Shown: piece after piece, positions 34,800 to 48,052 of the stretch
Numbering within the stretch: the stretch's first letter is position 1
How the letters are laid out: each line of letters starts with the position of its first letter
Origin: Megalobrama amblycephala
Lineage: Eukaryota; Chordata; Actinopteri; Cypriniformes; Xenocyprididae
Length of the DNA stretch: 64,000 nucleotides
Direction of reading: 5' to 3'
Assembly (NCBI RefSeq): GCF_018812025.1
Contig: NC_063061.1
Location: forward strand, 37,465,366-37,529,365
Made by a program: the position numbers and the translations under genes
Notes under the pieces: model-generated
Database searches by the model: none
Told to the model about the DNA's origin: nothing
The model's input: the letters and a program-made list of their open reading frames with translations, nothing else

Positions 34800-37700
34800 T
34801 AAGGAACTAAAAGTATGTATTTTATTAAATGAATTTTAAACAAAATACTGCATCAGCACTATATGTATGTATACATTTCTTATGCATAAAATAAAAGTTA
34901 TTATAGAATGAAATAAAGAATTAAAGAAAAACATTACAGTTTTAAAAAGAGTGTTCTAAACTGCTGTAATAAAATATTTACCTGTATGTCTTACACATCT
35001 TTCTCAGTTATTTCTCTGTATATTCTATCCCCCTACACAACCCCTACCCCTAAACCTACACATCACAGGAAACTGTCTGCATTTTTTGAATTTCAAAAAC
35101 AATATATGTACTGAGTTTGGTGACTGTAGGTAAAACTACCCCCACCCACACACACTTTTTCAAAAGGTGCCACTTTATATCCGCTCAACTGCAGAATCCT
35201 ATGAGGCCGCCTCGCCGTTGCGAGACTTTTTTGACACACGTCGACATGACATCAGAGCAAGGCGGCCCACCCTCGGACACATTTCTAACCGGCATGCATC
35301 TTGTGGTGATCAACGGTGATCGGTTCTGCACAGAATTTACTCATCTCAAACAAGCCTAATAAGAACCAAAAGAATAATCTTAAGGAAAACAATAGTTAGC
35401 ATTCGGCATAGTTATAATATTGGAATTTGCAGCTGAGAAACATCATAGCATAAACTTTGTTAAACTTTTTGTTCTCTGCTTTAACTGCTGTTGGCGAGAT
35501 TCATATTTCTTATATGCAAATCCAGGAACCAGTTGAATAAACTGCTTCAACAAGTTAGACATCAGTCTTGTAAGCATGTTTTTACAAGTCAGATACATAA
35601 AAACTTTGATTTAATTTAATACCGAAAAGTAAGACTGATTACTCCTAACTAACTGCTTGCTGGTCATAGTTGGTCATTAAGAACTCTTAACATAATTGCT
35701 TTGTTTATGCAACTAACCTCAGTCCAGTCAAGACTTTGTTTATTTTATATTTGTTTATGTTTGGTGTAAGGTCCACCCAACTAGCCAAACAATGGTTTCC
35801 AAAGGGGTGGCTAACAGTTTCCTGCATGCGTTCTGTCTTTTCAGTGCGCAAAGTAATTTAATTCCAGTTTTATCTGACTCCAGTTAATCACAACCTCAAA
35901 TTTAGGTTAGAGCGTTAATTGATTATTGGCCTTTTAATTTATAATTAATCTAGACACTTGAGTATTCTATTTAACTCTTTAATTATATTCATTCATTGGG
36001 ATTTCAATGTCGCTCAGAGTGTCACGCCAGCAGTGTACGAGGATCCAACAGCCACAAACTCGCTAGTCTTGGTCACTAGGCAGAAGTAATTGACTAACAC
36101 TATTGCTTGCTCTTTCTAAAAGAACTACATGTAATTCCCATAGATCTGTACACCTGTATAAAGCAACACTATCTATAGACAGAGTTCATAGCCACTTCTA
36201 CAGATATAAACCGACCAATATTACTTTTTCTGATAATTTTATTTTGGGCATGCCCTGAGCCTTTTACAACATTTCTTTAAATACCCAGACCAAGACAAAA
36301 CATCTTCCTAATGGTGGCATGAACTAACAATTGTTATTTGCTTTAATCAAGATCCCAGATTTTACACCTTATTGAGGGCAGAAGGCAATTTGCATGAAGA
36401 CTCTGTGTAGGTAAGTGATGATTTATGACTTGTTATGGCATACAGTGGGTGTGTCTACAGAAGTTAAGTCCATATATTGTCATTCTTGTATCCTGAAGAC
36501 TCCCCAGCAGATAAACAAGTCTATACAAGAGTGATGTCTCTCTATATATTTAATTTAAAAACACGTTCAACCGCTTATGAAAGCTTGAGTGTCTGTAACA
36601 ACTACACTAGGCTATTGGAAAGGGCACACCCTCTACAGTATAGCAAAGTATTTTTAAACTCTCTAAATTGTATTACCCTTTAGTCTATTTCTCTGGAAAT
36701 GAGACCATTGTACTAGTCGCAGTGAGACATTTCAAATGATACCAAACATGACTGTAAATTCACTTGCATTGACAAAGAACATAATATTTTTATTTAATTA
36801 TTCCCGCATCTTCGCTCTGCATGGGGTGTGGAGACAGATTCCTGTATGTGTTTGTATTGTCTGTATATCTCAGGAGAACAAAGTATCTGAGGTTCTTTCA
36901 GCCTTAAATTGATTATAAATAATAAATGGAAAAACTCAACTCTACTTCAGTGGATTATTGTTTCAAAAATATACATTCCATCTGATATTTGCACAAAAAA
37001 CTCACTCATCCAACAACACAACTTGTAATTTTGTGCGCATTGTAGATTGAATAACAAGATAACTTAAATGCTGCAAAATATTTACAATATTTAGCATTTA
37101 ACATGCAAAGATCATGTTTGTTTTCCACTGATACACAACCACAGAAACACATTGCACACACCCAAACACATTTACAAGTCCATGTTTCCATTGCAAAAGC
37201 TTTAAAGCTTGTTTGAGTTTGGAAGCTTTCTTATTTAAAATGAAAAAAGGAAGAAAAAAACAGCTTAGATGATGAGTTTTTCAACTGGTCCTACTGTGTG
37301 ACTGACTAGCATTCAGGGCACAACAGGGATGAAAACATTCAGGGATCAAAAGATTTTTTCTCTTGCAAAACAAGTATCTAAAAAAGAAACAATTACTCAT
37401 TCCTCATTTCATGTCTGTTTGTTGTCATGCAAAATCCCATGCAATGACAAATGATTGACTGAGGTCATTTGATTAAACGTAATATTTTTAAAATGTAGAT
37501 GATCATCAAATATAAATTACAAAATTTCAAAAAACAAAAAGATTTCCTGCTCTTAAAAACAGTTAGGCAGAAGAAGGAGATATACTATGATATACACAAA
37601 AAATACAGGAGATCTTATAAGATATTTAAGAACTTTTGATTAATAAACAGACAATTGATTCACATATTTTTTGCTTTCTCATCAATTTCATCAACACATG

Positions 37701-37816
37701 CTTCAGACCAACATTCAAGGACTCAACGAAAAATTTACTTTTTTATTGTTTTGTCACTACAAAACGTATTTGCATGTTACATATCACTAGAACGTGTTTT
37801 TCCATTCCACTGCGCT
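34800..37816. other. Long intergenic stretch, no gene recognised
   Basis: At 35030-35145 is a CCCCTACCCCTAAACCTAC-containing cyprinid repeat. Between 35360 and about 36980 is unique-looking DNA containing ATAAATAATAAATGG and ACTTCAGTGGATTATTG near its right end, which could be the tail of an old LTR, but no matching partner or target duplication was found. Open frames are short and without features. Confidence 0.35.
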
Positions 37817-38109
37817 ACACTGTAAAACTGAACAGTGAAATTAATTGAAATGAGTATGTTTCACTCAAATAATAATGAAAGTTAATTGTACTTAATAGAA
37901 AAAAGTTGTGTGAACTAAAAATTTCATTGTATCAAGATGAACTTAATATGATTGAGTTGAGATGCAGCAGATTTCTAATTCCCAGCATGCCAGGGTCTCG
38001 GCTGTGTCCCACTTGTCACAAAAATTTTAAGTTCTACTTACTTACTAAAAAAATTTGATAGTTTACTTAAATGTTTTGACTATTCTGAACTTATTGAGTT
38101 TTACAGTGT
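37817..38109. mobile_element. ACACTGTAAAA MITE, 293 bp
   Basis: The ends ACACTGTAAAACTGAA and TTGAGTTTTACAGTGT form a terminal inverted repeat. Inside, GTGTGAACTAAAAATTTCAT and CAGCATGCCAGGGTCTCGG. Similar ACACTGTAAA ends occur at 5262 and 25508. Confidence 0.75.
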
Positions 38110-39105
38110 ACTTTTCAATTATTTTTTATTTAAACGTGCTAGACAGACGTGTTTGAATGTAGTAGCTGAGCTGAACCAGACAGATATAGAAGTGCAGAGG
38201 ACACATTCGATGACTGCGAAGGAAGTACAGTCTCTGCTGGGACTTCTTCGCAATGGAATCTATGCGAGTGTCCCACTGCACTATCTATGAGTGGGGGGAG
38301 TGCAGATGGGTTTCTCCTAAAGTCCACTATCATCTCCACTGTTTTGTCTCTCAAATGACTAAATGACCACAGATGTGTTATGTCAAAATGCCCATTTTGT
38401 CACATATCCTCATGAGAGAAGTCTTAAATGAGTTAAATAACATCTTAAATGAACTTCAAGAGTTGTGAGAAAATGAGATGTGCATCAGATTCGTGTCATG
38501 TTTGGCAGCAGCAGATCTTAAAGTCACAGCAGCCTAATAAACCAGTTGCTGGTTAATGTTAATCAAAGAACAAAGGTAACTGTAGTTTTAATAAGGATTA
38601 ATCTATATTTCATCTATAATTTATGCAGTGAAGACTCTAAAGTGTCTGATAAATATTTCCTACCTGTTAGACAGGTTGGAAGGCCACAGGTAAATATGAC
38701 ATTTATTATAACAGGTTTGTGTGAAGATTTTTTTAAGTTAACTTAAATTAAAAGTTATTTTTTAAAGCCTAATAAATGTTGAAATTGATAGATTTTAGTT
38801 ATACTGTAATGTTGAGTGTCTATAATTAATGTTTAAAATGTTTCATAGAGACATCTGTACCATTATCAGTGATACCGGCCTTCATTCATAATTATTTAAA
38901 ATATACTGTCTTTAAGTTATTTCTTTTACTCACTCTGATGTGTTCTAGGACATTGAAGATTTTTGTGTTTCAGAATGTCTCAAGACTGATCATCCATGAT
39001 TTCCAAGAAATTGAAACTTATGGCTAAACAGGTTTAAACAGGTTGATCTCATTCCTGTTTAGGTGTTGGCCATATACAACTAACTGTAGATATTGTACTA
39101 CTACT

Positions 39106-41469
39106 TACAGTTTTTTTCAATTGCTAACATACTTTTGTCCATTCTTTCGTCACATTTTCAAAAGTCTAAACACATTTAGCAGAACATCCGTCTGTTGTGG
39201 CCATACCATGAACACAAATCATGTCGTTTTCACACAAAATGCAGTCAATGAACACGTTTCTAAAATGCTTACATTTTCTTTTCATATAAGCTTACCTCAT
39301 ACCAAAATCATGGATCTTTCTCATCTTATTTGCAAATGCTTAAACACAGCAAGTCAGAAATGAAGACCTAATAATGTTCCAATCTTTAAATATAGGATAA
39401 AACCTCTACTTTTGCAACAACAGCAGCTCAACAGTATTGAAAAAAATAAATACTGAAACAATTGATAAGCATTTTTAATTAGCAGATCACTGAAATATTG
39501 AGAAATTGCAGATTCCAATCTCAGTTGGATAGTCATAGTCAGGTGTTCAATTTCTTTCCATCACACAGGAAAGAATTCAATTTCTACACACAGTATAGGA
39601 CTTTTTGAATTGGATTTGTTCAGTGTGGATGAAGAACAACACAGAAAAGCAAAAAAAAAAAAAGTCTGGGTAAGGGAGAGGAATAGATGAAGGAGGAGAG
39701 GAGAAGTTGGATCAGGACAAGGGAGAAGAAGAGGATGAGAGGAGGAAGAATGTGTGCTGGACTGTGCATCTCTGTTTTTTTTTTTACCTATGAAAGCTTA
39801 TTTCTGCCATGAATAGAAAATAAAAAAGGTAATTATGTCTTTTTATCTCACAATTCCTATAGTTTATATATCACAATTCTGAGGGAAAAAAGTCAGAATG
39901 ACTATATGTTCATGTTGAATAGAAAACTAGTGCTATGTTTTGACAGGACAACTCTATTTTGAATCAGGTTTGCGGTGTTTTTTTATAGAATTAGTATGTG
40001 TTGAAAAAGGTTTTTAGCATTTTGAAATGTAGAGTTTGTGTTTATTTAACAAAATATGGTTTTGGGCAGAAAATGAACTATTTGGCTAATTGTGTGTTGC
40101 TGTGTCAAGAGTTTAGAATAAGTACTTTAAGTATTGGTAAACGCTTGGTAAAACACTTGTAAAATCGAGTCGTTCTGTCAAAACATAGCACTAGTTTTCT
40201 ATTTAACATGAACATATAGTCAATCAAAGCACAATGACTGTCAAAATACTAACAGTTGATGGCATTATGAAAAATGCATTACTTGTCATGTTTCGGTTCT
40301 AACTGGAGAAGTCTGAATGTGTGCATTCTTGGCAACAGAAGTAGAGGATGTGAAAGTAACAGAACTGTCAGGGCAGCTACTGGTCAGATGAGTCCCCTAT
40401 GCAGAAATATGAAATCCATTGTTTTTATAATTCAGTTTCAGTGGTAGTGGAATCTTTTACTGAACAGTGAAAACATGAAATTGCTGCCATTGATCAACAA
40501 CAAATCCAACATACATGGCCTTTGGTTACTGTTGAAGCTTTTTTCCACCACAGAATAAAAAAAAGTATAAAAGGTAATTGTGACTTTTTATCTCACAATT
40601 CTATTTTTTATTTTTTTTATTTTGCAATTGTGAATATACATCTCACAATTCAGACTTTTCCCCCTCAGAATTGTGATATATAAACTATAGGAATTGAGTT
40701 TAAAAAGTCAGAATTGTGAGATAAAAAGACATAATTACCTTTTTTATTTTCTATTCATAGCAGAAATAAGCTTTCATAGGTTCCACGTGTAAGTGAAAAA
40801 AAAAACAGAGATGCACAGTCCAGCATTCTTCCTCCTCTCCCATACCTCTTCTTCTCCCTTGTCCTGATCCAACTTCTCCTTTCCTCCTTCATCTATTCTT
40901 CTCCCTTACCCAGATATTATTTTCTCTCTGCTCCTCTGTGTTGTTCTTCATCCACACTGAACAAATCCGATTCAAAGAGTCCTATTTTACTGTGTATGTC
41001 CATGTAATGGAAAGAAGTTCAACCCCTGACTATGCTTCCAACTGAGACTGGAATCTGCTATTTCTCAATATTTCAGTGATCTGCTAATTAAAAATGCTTA
41101 TCAATTGTTTCAGTATTTGTTTTATATATTTTTTTTCAATACTTTTGAGCTGCTGTTGTTGCAGAATTAGAGGTTTTATCCTATATTTAAAGATTGGAAC
41201 ATTATTAGGTCTTCATTTCTGACTTGCTGTGTTTAAGCATTTGCAAATAAGATGAGAAAGATCCATGATTTTGGTATGAGGTAAGCTTATATGAAAAGAA
41301 AATTTAAGCATTTAAGAAATGTGTTAATTGATTGCATTTTGTGTGAAAACGACATGAATTGTGTTCATGGTATGGCCACAACAGACGGATGTTCTGCTAA
41401 ATGTGTTTAGAGTTTTGAAAATGTGACTAAAGATTGGACAAATGTATGTTAGCAAATGAAAAAAACTGT
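39106..41469. mobile_element. 2.36-kb foldback element in unit 1
   Basis: Termini TACAGTTTTTTTCAATTGCT and ATGAAAAAAACTGTA. The arms of about 550 bp mirror each other through CATCCGTCTGTTGTGGCCAT, AAGCTTACCTCATACCAAAA and AGTGTGGATGAAGAACAACA. Inner inverted pairs AATAGAAAACTAGTGCTATG (about 39919) and CATAGCACTAGTTTTCTATT (about 40183), and CTATAGTTTATATATCACAA with its complement, give a multi-layered hairpin. Absent from unit 2. Open frames in the arms (for example 39043-39363) are by-products. Confidence 0.8.
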
Positions 41470-41503
41470 AATTGGCATTAAACTAAGTAAATTATGTAAG
41501 CTT

Positions 41504-41579
41504 AAGTTTCTGTTTCAAGAAATGTCTGTTAAACTTTCATTTTCTCATGAAGATCCTCCCCTTTTGATAAGCTATAAAA
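41504..41579 (+). promoter_or_regulatory. Gene E promoter: two ISRE/IRF-like motifs and TATA box
   Basis: AGTTTCTGTTTC (41504-41515) fits the ISRE form AGTTTCNNTTTC; ACTTTCATTTTCTC is at 41533-41546; TATAAAA starts at 41573. The second motif again starts exactly 40 bp before TATA. The promoter is intact although the gene is broken. Confidence 0.55.
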
Positions 41580-41623
41580 TGGGCACTGAAACAGACGTTA
41601 TTTCATTCTCCTCCTGATCAAAG

Positions 41624-42971
41624 ATGGATCTGCAAATCTCAGTTTTTCTTCTCTTCATTCTTTTCACTGCAGGTACAAAGACAAATAATGTTTGTGATGT
41701 TACTGAGAATAATAACAGATCACTGATGCATCTCTCTCTGTATTATTACTGACAGGACACTCTCTCAGCTGTTATGAGTGTATGGGTCTGACAGGTTCTT
41801 GTGCAGATCAGAAGGTTAAAAACATGTCCTAGTGGATCTTCTCAGTGCTTGAGTTCAACATCTGTGGCACAAGCTGGTAAGTCCAATATGATTGAAATTT
41901 ACTGTTATATTTGACTGATTGGCTGATTGGAGATGCTGCTGTTATTTACTGGTGCTGCAACAGAACAGCTACTCGTTTTTATGGTGGAATTTACAATTTC
42001 AAACACAGAATATTCTACATATATTTCTGATATTTAATCTGTTTTCTCTCAGATTATGGTTTTGTATATAAAAAAATGTTTGAAATGAGAAAAATGCAAC
42101 ATATTTGTCATATTTATAATAAAATTTTCCATCAAAATAATGTGCAGTTTAATTGGTCTTTCCTGTATCGTTCATGTTTTTAGGTGACATTAGTACTAAA
42201 GTGAAGGTTAAGAATTGTATTCCTGCCTGTCAAAGTGGGTCCCTGAACTTAGGCACTGCAAAGACAACTACTTCCTGCTGTAACACAGACCAGTGTAACC
42301 TCCAAGATGCTCCAGGTATTGTACTTCAATGATCATGCAAATAACTATCTTCTTTAAAGTCAACACTCATTTTACTTCCAAATATGACATTCAATCAGGA
42401 AAATAAAAGGCAGGGTGTGGACTTTCTGTCATGAACAGATTGAATAGAGCAGCTAAAGGAGTGTTGTTTCATTAGATATTATATTTTATACAGAAAATTA
42501 CATTCAAATAATACTTGTTTTCCTCCTGTAGATCCCTCTAATGTCCCCGAATGGAAAGACATGTTACTCCTGTGATGTTCAGAGCTGCTCAAACAAACTT
42601 TGAATCTGTACAGGGGATGAAGACCGCTGCATTACAGTAACAGGTGAGAATCTGAAAAAGAACAAAGATTAAAGTCATGATCTTTTAAACTCTCTTAGGT
42701 TTAAACATTATGACACAGATCACATATACCAAAGTCCAAGCTTAGACTGAATCAACCTTTTTTTTCTTTCTTTTCATCAGCGACTTCTGGAGGTCAGTCA
42801 GTTTCTTTAAAAGGCTGTGCATCTAAATCTATTTGTGGCACCACAGCATCAGTTAGTGATTTACAGAGCATCTCATGTTGTGAGGGGAACCTGTGTAACA
42901 GTGCTCAGAGTGTCTCCCAGAGCTTCCTGTTCCTCTGCTGTTCTCTGCTCTCCTACTTCCTGCTGCACTGA
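41624..42971 (+). pseudogene. Ly6 gene E: double-LU gene broken by two frameshifts
   Basis: Exon-like blocks 41624-41672, 41756-41876, 42184-42315, 42532-42643 and 42781-42971 match gene F closely and all splice sites are kept. Exon 2 has one extra G at about 41814 (AAGGTTAAA against AAGTTAAA in F), leading to TAG at 41830. Exon 4 has one extra G at 42549 (CCCCGAATGG), giving a second frame break, and three further extra bases near 42600 in the AACAAACTTTGAATC segment. Summed length (605 nt) is not a multiple of three. The last exon still encodes [18 protein letters not shown] and the GPI tail. Extra single bases are also frequent in the surrounding introns (about 42380-42740), so assembly or read errors are a real alternative to decay. 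Confidence 0.8.
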
Positions 42972-43479
42972 ATCCAGCAGCTCTTCATCCTACAATAATA
43001 CATATATCAAATCATCTATCAGAGGACAATATTAGAATTATTTCTTTATTGATTCAATACATTTTTTGTAAAACAATAATTGAGTTCTCAATATCAGGAT
43101 TTTCCTGTTCAGTTAAATATCACAAATGCAACAAGAGAAATAAACAGATATTATGATAACATTTTACAAATACTTTGTAAATGTTTATCATTTTACCTCA
43201 TGCACATCATGCAATTAAAAGTTTTGTATATAACTCAGTTTTTGTTTGTGTTGATTATTATATCTGACAATAAATAGCAATTTGATAGTTTGAGGTCTAT
43301 TAATAATTGTTATGGCTTTTCTTTAAGCATTTGTCTTTGATAACAGGAGTGAGCAAGTTTTTCATGTGAACAGAGTCCATAGAAGCAAACAATGTCTTTC
43401 TTTTGTTCCAATGAATAAACATTGCCTTAAATCCACTTCCTGTGTCTCTCATTCCTTGATGCTGATGACACCTAATAAA

Positions 43480-43695
43480 AAATAAAAAAGGTAAAGGTGA
43501 CTTTTTAATTTCACAATTCTGATTTTTTTTTTTAAATCTCAGATTGCATTAATAAAGTTGCAATTGTGATTTATAAAGTCAGAATTTCGAGATATAAACT
43601 CATAATTGCAAGAAAAAAAGTCAGAATTGTGAGTTTATATCTCGCAATTCTGACTTGTTTTCTCAGAAAAAAGACACAATTGTCTTTTTAAATTT
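43480..43695. repeat. Small AT-rich foldback repeat (unit 1 copy)
   Basis: AAAGTCAGAATTTCGAGATA pairs with TATCTCGCAATTCTGACTTG, and GGTAAAGGTGACTTTTTAAT lies at the left. The same repeat is at 50035-50235 in unit 2, where it carries a longer poly(T). Confidence 0.6.
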
Positions 43696-44407
43696 TTTGT
43701 TCTGTGGGAAACAATCATCCATAATAATCCACCTTCTTGCAAGCTACCCTGGTCAAAAACTGTGCTTCCAAATTACCAACAAGCACACTTGTTAGCCAGG
43801 TTTTCTAAAATATACTGAGTCACAGCGCACCTCAGTGGACAACAAAAACTTTACAATACAACAAATGGCTCCTACAATACTTTTTTTTTAACTTTTTATT
43901 ATTGTAATGTACCAAGTGAGAGGATCCCCTGAACCTCACATGTTAAACTCCCTGAAAGAGTTAAAAGAAACACTGAATATGTCTGTCGAAATATTGAAAA
44001 AAATTTCACAATAATGAACTTGCTCATTTTGAGTCACTTTGACCCAGAAACACATTTTTGTTTTATTGAGTTACTGGAAAAGTCTCAGCTTTCTAATTTA
44101 GTTAAAATAATATTATAGAAGCTTGTTTTCACCACAACTGAGTAAAAACTATGGTTCTTTAAGAATTAAGAGAAACTTTCTTATAAATACTTAAAGTCAG
44201 TTTTTTCCCTCGACGGGAAAAAAGTAACTCAGCATAAAATCAGCCTTGCTTACTGTGTCCTCTTCTATAATACTGCATGATACCTTCGACAAGAAATACC
44301 ACAAGAAAACATCAGAGTTATCCCCAAAATTAAACAAAAAGTAATAAAATGCAAATAATCATTTCAAAGAATTGCATCATCAAACAATCGGTGTGGGACT
44401 AGCTTAT

Positions 44408-44930
44408 AGGATTAGTTCACTTAAGAATTAACATTTCTTGATAATTTACTCACCCCATGTCATCCAGTCGAAAAGAAATGAAAGGGTTAGTTCACCCAAA
44501 AATGAAAATTCTGTCTTTAAATACTCACCCTCATGTCGTTCCACACCCTTAAGACCTTCGTTCATCTTTGGAACACAAATTAGGATATTTTTGTGCAATT
44601 TAACCAAAACTTTCAAGGTCCAGACAGGTAAAGATTTAAAATAGTCCACGTGACTGCAGTGGTTCAACTTTAATTTTATGAAGCGGCGAGAACACTTTTT
44701 GTGATCAAAAACAAAAATAATGATTTTATTCAATATCTTCTCTTCTGTGTCATTCTCATACGTTATTTACGTTCAGTGCTTCCAGGTTAGTCAACGCCCC
44801 AACGCTGTTCATGTGATCAGCACGACACATGAGTATGATGCTGACGCAGGAGCTGGCCAAAAATAAGTAATTAATGACTGGATTTTCATTTTTGGGTGAA
44901 CAAACCCTTTCATTTCAAACCCTTTAATTG
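44408..44930. mobile_element. AAGGGTTAGTTCACCC element, nested (unit 1 copy)
   Basis: The outer end AGGATTAGTTCACTTAAGAA (44410) is interrupted by an inner element starting AAAGGGTTAGTTCACCCAAA (44481) and ending TTTTGGGTGAACAAACCCTT (about 44910). This terminus is a very common cyprinid non-autonomous element. An identical arrangement is in unit 2 at 50957-51465, so insertion preceded the duplication. Confidence 0.75.
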
Positions 44931-45536
44931 AATTTACTGAAGGTTATATCAGGAAAAGTAAGTTTATTAAAGTCATTTACAATATGTATACATTCATTAA
45001 TCTTATGTCTAACATGACGAAAATGTCTTTGTTAATGTCTCGATTACAAGTGAGATGATAAATATTATGAAGTACAGTGTCTTTCAGCATACCTTCCGAT
45101 GTTCATCCGTGTTTTCGCGCCGTGGGAGAGATGATCGGTTCACTCACGCTGGCTGAATGATTCAGTCAACAGGCTTTCATTCCATTGCATCTTCTCGCAA
45201 AGTAAACAGGTGACAGCTAAAAGATCAAAAATTTAATTAATGATAAATTAATGTTAACTCCAGACTTGCTTTTTTCTTTTTGGAACTGTTGCAAAATGTT
45301 GTAAAATTTGAATACATTTTAAAACTACATTTACCATTATTTACCACCAGATGGCAGCAGATCATCAGACTGTATTGGAAAGCCAACAGTTTAATAAAAT
45401 ATACCCACATCTGTCAGCTACTCACCCAGACTACTGCAACACGTGTAGTCTACACAATTTATACTTGAATAGACAAAGTCAAATGTTGCTACTGACCCCA
45501 GGGGAAGTTAAAATGTGATAGAAATCATTCTTTAAC

Positions 45537-46038
45537 ATCATTTTCAAATGTATTTGTTTTACTTGTGCACATACAGGGTCTTCCCTAAGTTAAATCGTCT
45601 GGGGGGAAACATTTTCTAGTAAAAACCAGGTTTTGGTAAATTAATACGAACTACAAAATATTTTTAAATCAAAATCAACACACTGAAGTTTAATAACTTC
45701 TGTGAACTTCTGTAAAAGCTTACTGAACTGTGTGTAAGTGAATGTTGCATTATATTCTTATATTCGTGCAAGTTATGTGGCAAACAGTGAAAAAAGGGGT
45801 TAGCCTACATCGCAATATTGGAAATCTTTCCGTTTTAAACCAAGAAGGCGAGCCAATGGATATCACACAAGCAATGTACAAACTTTGAGTTATGCCGGAG
45901 AAAAAGTCTTAACCTCGGTCAATATTCACTACAGAAAGTGAAAGTAAAAAGTTACGGAGCTGAAAGCATCGGACACTGTATTAACGGAGCATATTCTCTC
46001 AGAGACGAATTTCAACATAACATGTTGATAACGGTATA
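45537..46038. other. Unassigned spacer after unit 1
   Basis: Begins exactly where homology with unit 2 stops. No gene or clear repeat seen. Confidence 0.35.
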
Positions 46039-46500
46039 TAACTGTCTTAAAGGGTTAGTTCACCCAAAAATGAGAATAATGTCATTTATTACTCACCCTC
46101 ATGTCGTTCTATACCCGTAAGATCTTCGTTCATCTTCGGAACACAAATTAAGATATTGTTGATGAAATCCGATGGTTCAGTGAAGCCTCTATTGAGAACA
46201 AAGCCATTGAAACTCTCAAGGTCCATATGTAGGCCTACTAAATACATATTTGAAACAGCTGATGTGAGTTCAGTGGTTCTATCTTAATATTATAAAGCGA
46301 CAAGAATACTTTTTGTGCGCGAAAAACCCCCTAAAATAATGACTTTTCAACAATAGCCTATAGTGATGGCCGATTTCAAAACACTGCTTCAGAGCTTTAC
46401 AAATCAAATCAGTGATTCGGAGCGTCAAAGTCATGTGATTTCAGCAGTTATCAAACGTCTAAGTGACTTTGATTTGTGAGCAAACACAGACACAATCAAG
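46039..46500. mobile_element. AAGGGTTAGTTCACCC element, longer subtype (partial)
   Basis: Starts TTAAAGGGTTAGTTCACCCA, then CTCACCCTCATGTCGTTC and TTCGTTCATCTTCGGAACAC as in the 44481 copy, but continues into a different interior (TTCAGTGAAGCCTCTATTG, GTGATTCGGAGCG). The right terminus is not seen. Confidence 0.65.
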
Positions 46501-46739
46501 CGCAGATAAAATGAGTTTAATAAAGGAAACTATAAGTATATACAGCTACTAAGAAAAGCATGTATACAGAATAAAGAAAAGTAAAGAAAGAGAGAGAATA
46601 ACAACCTAATGAAAGCCATCAGAGAATCAAAATCACCTTCTTGAAAAGGGGTCAAACTTGACTATGTTCACACTGTCAGTCCAAATCTGAAAACTTTTTG
46701 TCTATCTGATTGGAATCTGATCTAAAATTATTACAGGTC

Positions 46740-46830
46740 AGAAGTCAGATTGGATACACATATACACACATACACACACACATACATACATACATCAGTG
46801 TATATCAATATCGATATATATCCAAGTAAT
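46740..46830. repeat. CA/TA-rich microsatellite-like tract
   Basis: ATACACATATACACACATAC and CATACATACATACATC, then ATATCGATATATATCC. Simple sequence. Confidence 0.7.
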
Positions 46831-46879
46831 GCATGTGTCTTCTTTGAAACACAGCGTTAATCTGAAATTAAACCTGCCT

Positions 46880-47062
46880 CCTGGTAGGTTTAATTTAAGC
46901 CTCAATGTAGTCCTGGAGTAGCTCTAGTCTTCCTCCAGGAAATCATCTTATTAAACTCTGGACTAGACTAAGTCTAGGACTATTTTAAACCATGACAGAG
47001 AAAGCAGATTTCTGTTAATCTGGTTTAAAGGGCCATTTTATTCTAGGACTAGGCTTAATCTC
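46880..47062. mobile_element. MITE related to 24240-24480
   Basis: Contains GGACTAGACTAAGTCTAGGA, TTCTAGGACTAGGCTTAATC and the end TGTCCGGGAAACCGCCCC, in the style of the CAGTTTCACAGACAGGGCTT family. Confidence 0.5.
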
Positions 47063-47084
47063 TGTCCGGGAAACCGCCCCAATG

Positions 47085-47330
47085 TCTTTTATCTTCAGTT
47101 GATTTCATCTAAGGCTGTGACTGAAGTCAGTTGTAGTTCTTGTGTTTGTCTTTTCTTCAGTGATTCTGCTTGCTATAAGAGCAGGTGTTCATCATTAATA
47201 TTCAATCATCACTTAAGTAATTGCTTAATTATCTGATTAAAATTAACTCTGTTTCAGTGTTACTTTATCACTATTTAAAGAGGGACCAAATGTCCTCTGA
47301 ACAGAGTTGATTTAACTCTGGGATTTTACT
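47085..47330. mobile_element. Half arm of the foldback family
   Basis: ACTGAAGTCAGTTGTAGTTC, TCAGTGATTCTGCTTG, CAGGTGTTCATCATTAAT and CAATCATCACTTAAGTAA match the outer arms at 700-880 and 11880-12040. Confidence 0.5.
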
Positions 47331-48052
47331 GTGCTGTTAGACAGGTTGAAAGGCCACAGGTAAATATGACACTTATTATAATGGGTTTATGTGAAGATTG
47401 TTTTAAGTTTACTTAAAAGTTATTTTTTAAAGCCTAATAAAAAAATTGATAGATTTTAGTTCTACTGTAATGTTCAGTGTCTATAATTAACATTTAAAAA
47501 AAAAAATCAGTTTCATAGAGACATCAGTGATACTAGCCTTAATTCATAAATGCCATTAAACAAATATTTAAAATATACTGTGTTTAAGTTGTTTCTCATT
47601 CTAGGACAAGATTTTTGTCTTTCAGAATGTCTCAAGACTTATCCATGATTTCTGAGAAATTAAAACTTATTGGCTCTGTTTAAACAGGTTGATCAAATTT
47701 CCTGTGTAGGTGTTGGCCATATACAACTAACTAGATATTCTATTATTTAACTGCTTCCTGTTTCAACTTCCCATCCTCCTCACTGAATCCTAATCCCTAA
47801 AGCCTTTCTAATTAAATAGAATTTTCTTTCTTCTGCAGAACACAAGCAGATATTTACTTTCTTCTGTTGAACACTTCTGTGTTCCAGACATACTGGATTT
47901 GAATGACATGAGGGAAATAAAAGATGATATAATTTTCATTTTTGTGTGAACTATCACTTTATGAATGTTGGTTAAACCTATACATTTATTGCAATTCCTT
48001 TATTAAACCTTCCTTGATCTTTAATTGGCATTAAGTAAATTATGTAAGCTTA

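Larger units (their letters stand above)
38670..45536 (+). repeat. Segmental duplication unit 1 (contains broken gene E)
   Basis: Collinear with 47341-52086. It begins at ACAGGTTGGAAGGCCACAGG (copy: ACAGGTTGAAAGGCCACAGG at 47341) and ends at AATCATTCTTTAACAT (copy ends at 52086). It includes the whole Ly6 gene, its promoter and about 2.5 kb of downstream DNA with the same nested repeats. Unit 1 has an extra 2.36-kb foldback (39106-41469), which replaces a segment kept in unit 2 (about 47750-48019). Confidence 0.88.

Noticed and set aside
35360..36980. Old LTR retrotransposon between D and E
   Set aside because: A poly(A)-signal-like and R/U5-like end can be imagined, but no TG...CA pair or target duplication was found.
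42817..43035. 72-codon frame repeated at 49376-49594 and partly at 28103-28297
   Set aside because: It is the +1 frame of Ly6 exon 5 and 3' UTR. It recurs only because that exon is duplicated, and it carries no signal of its own.
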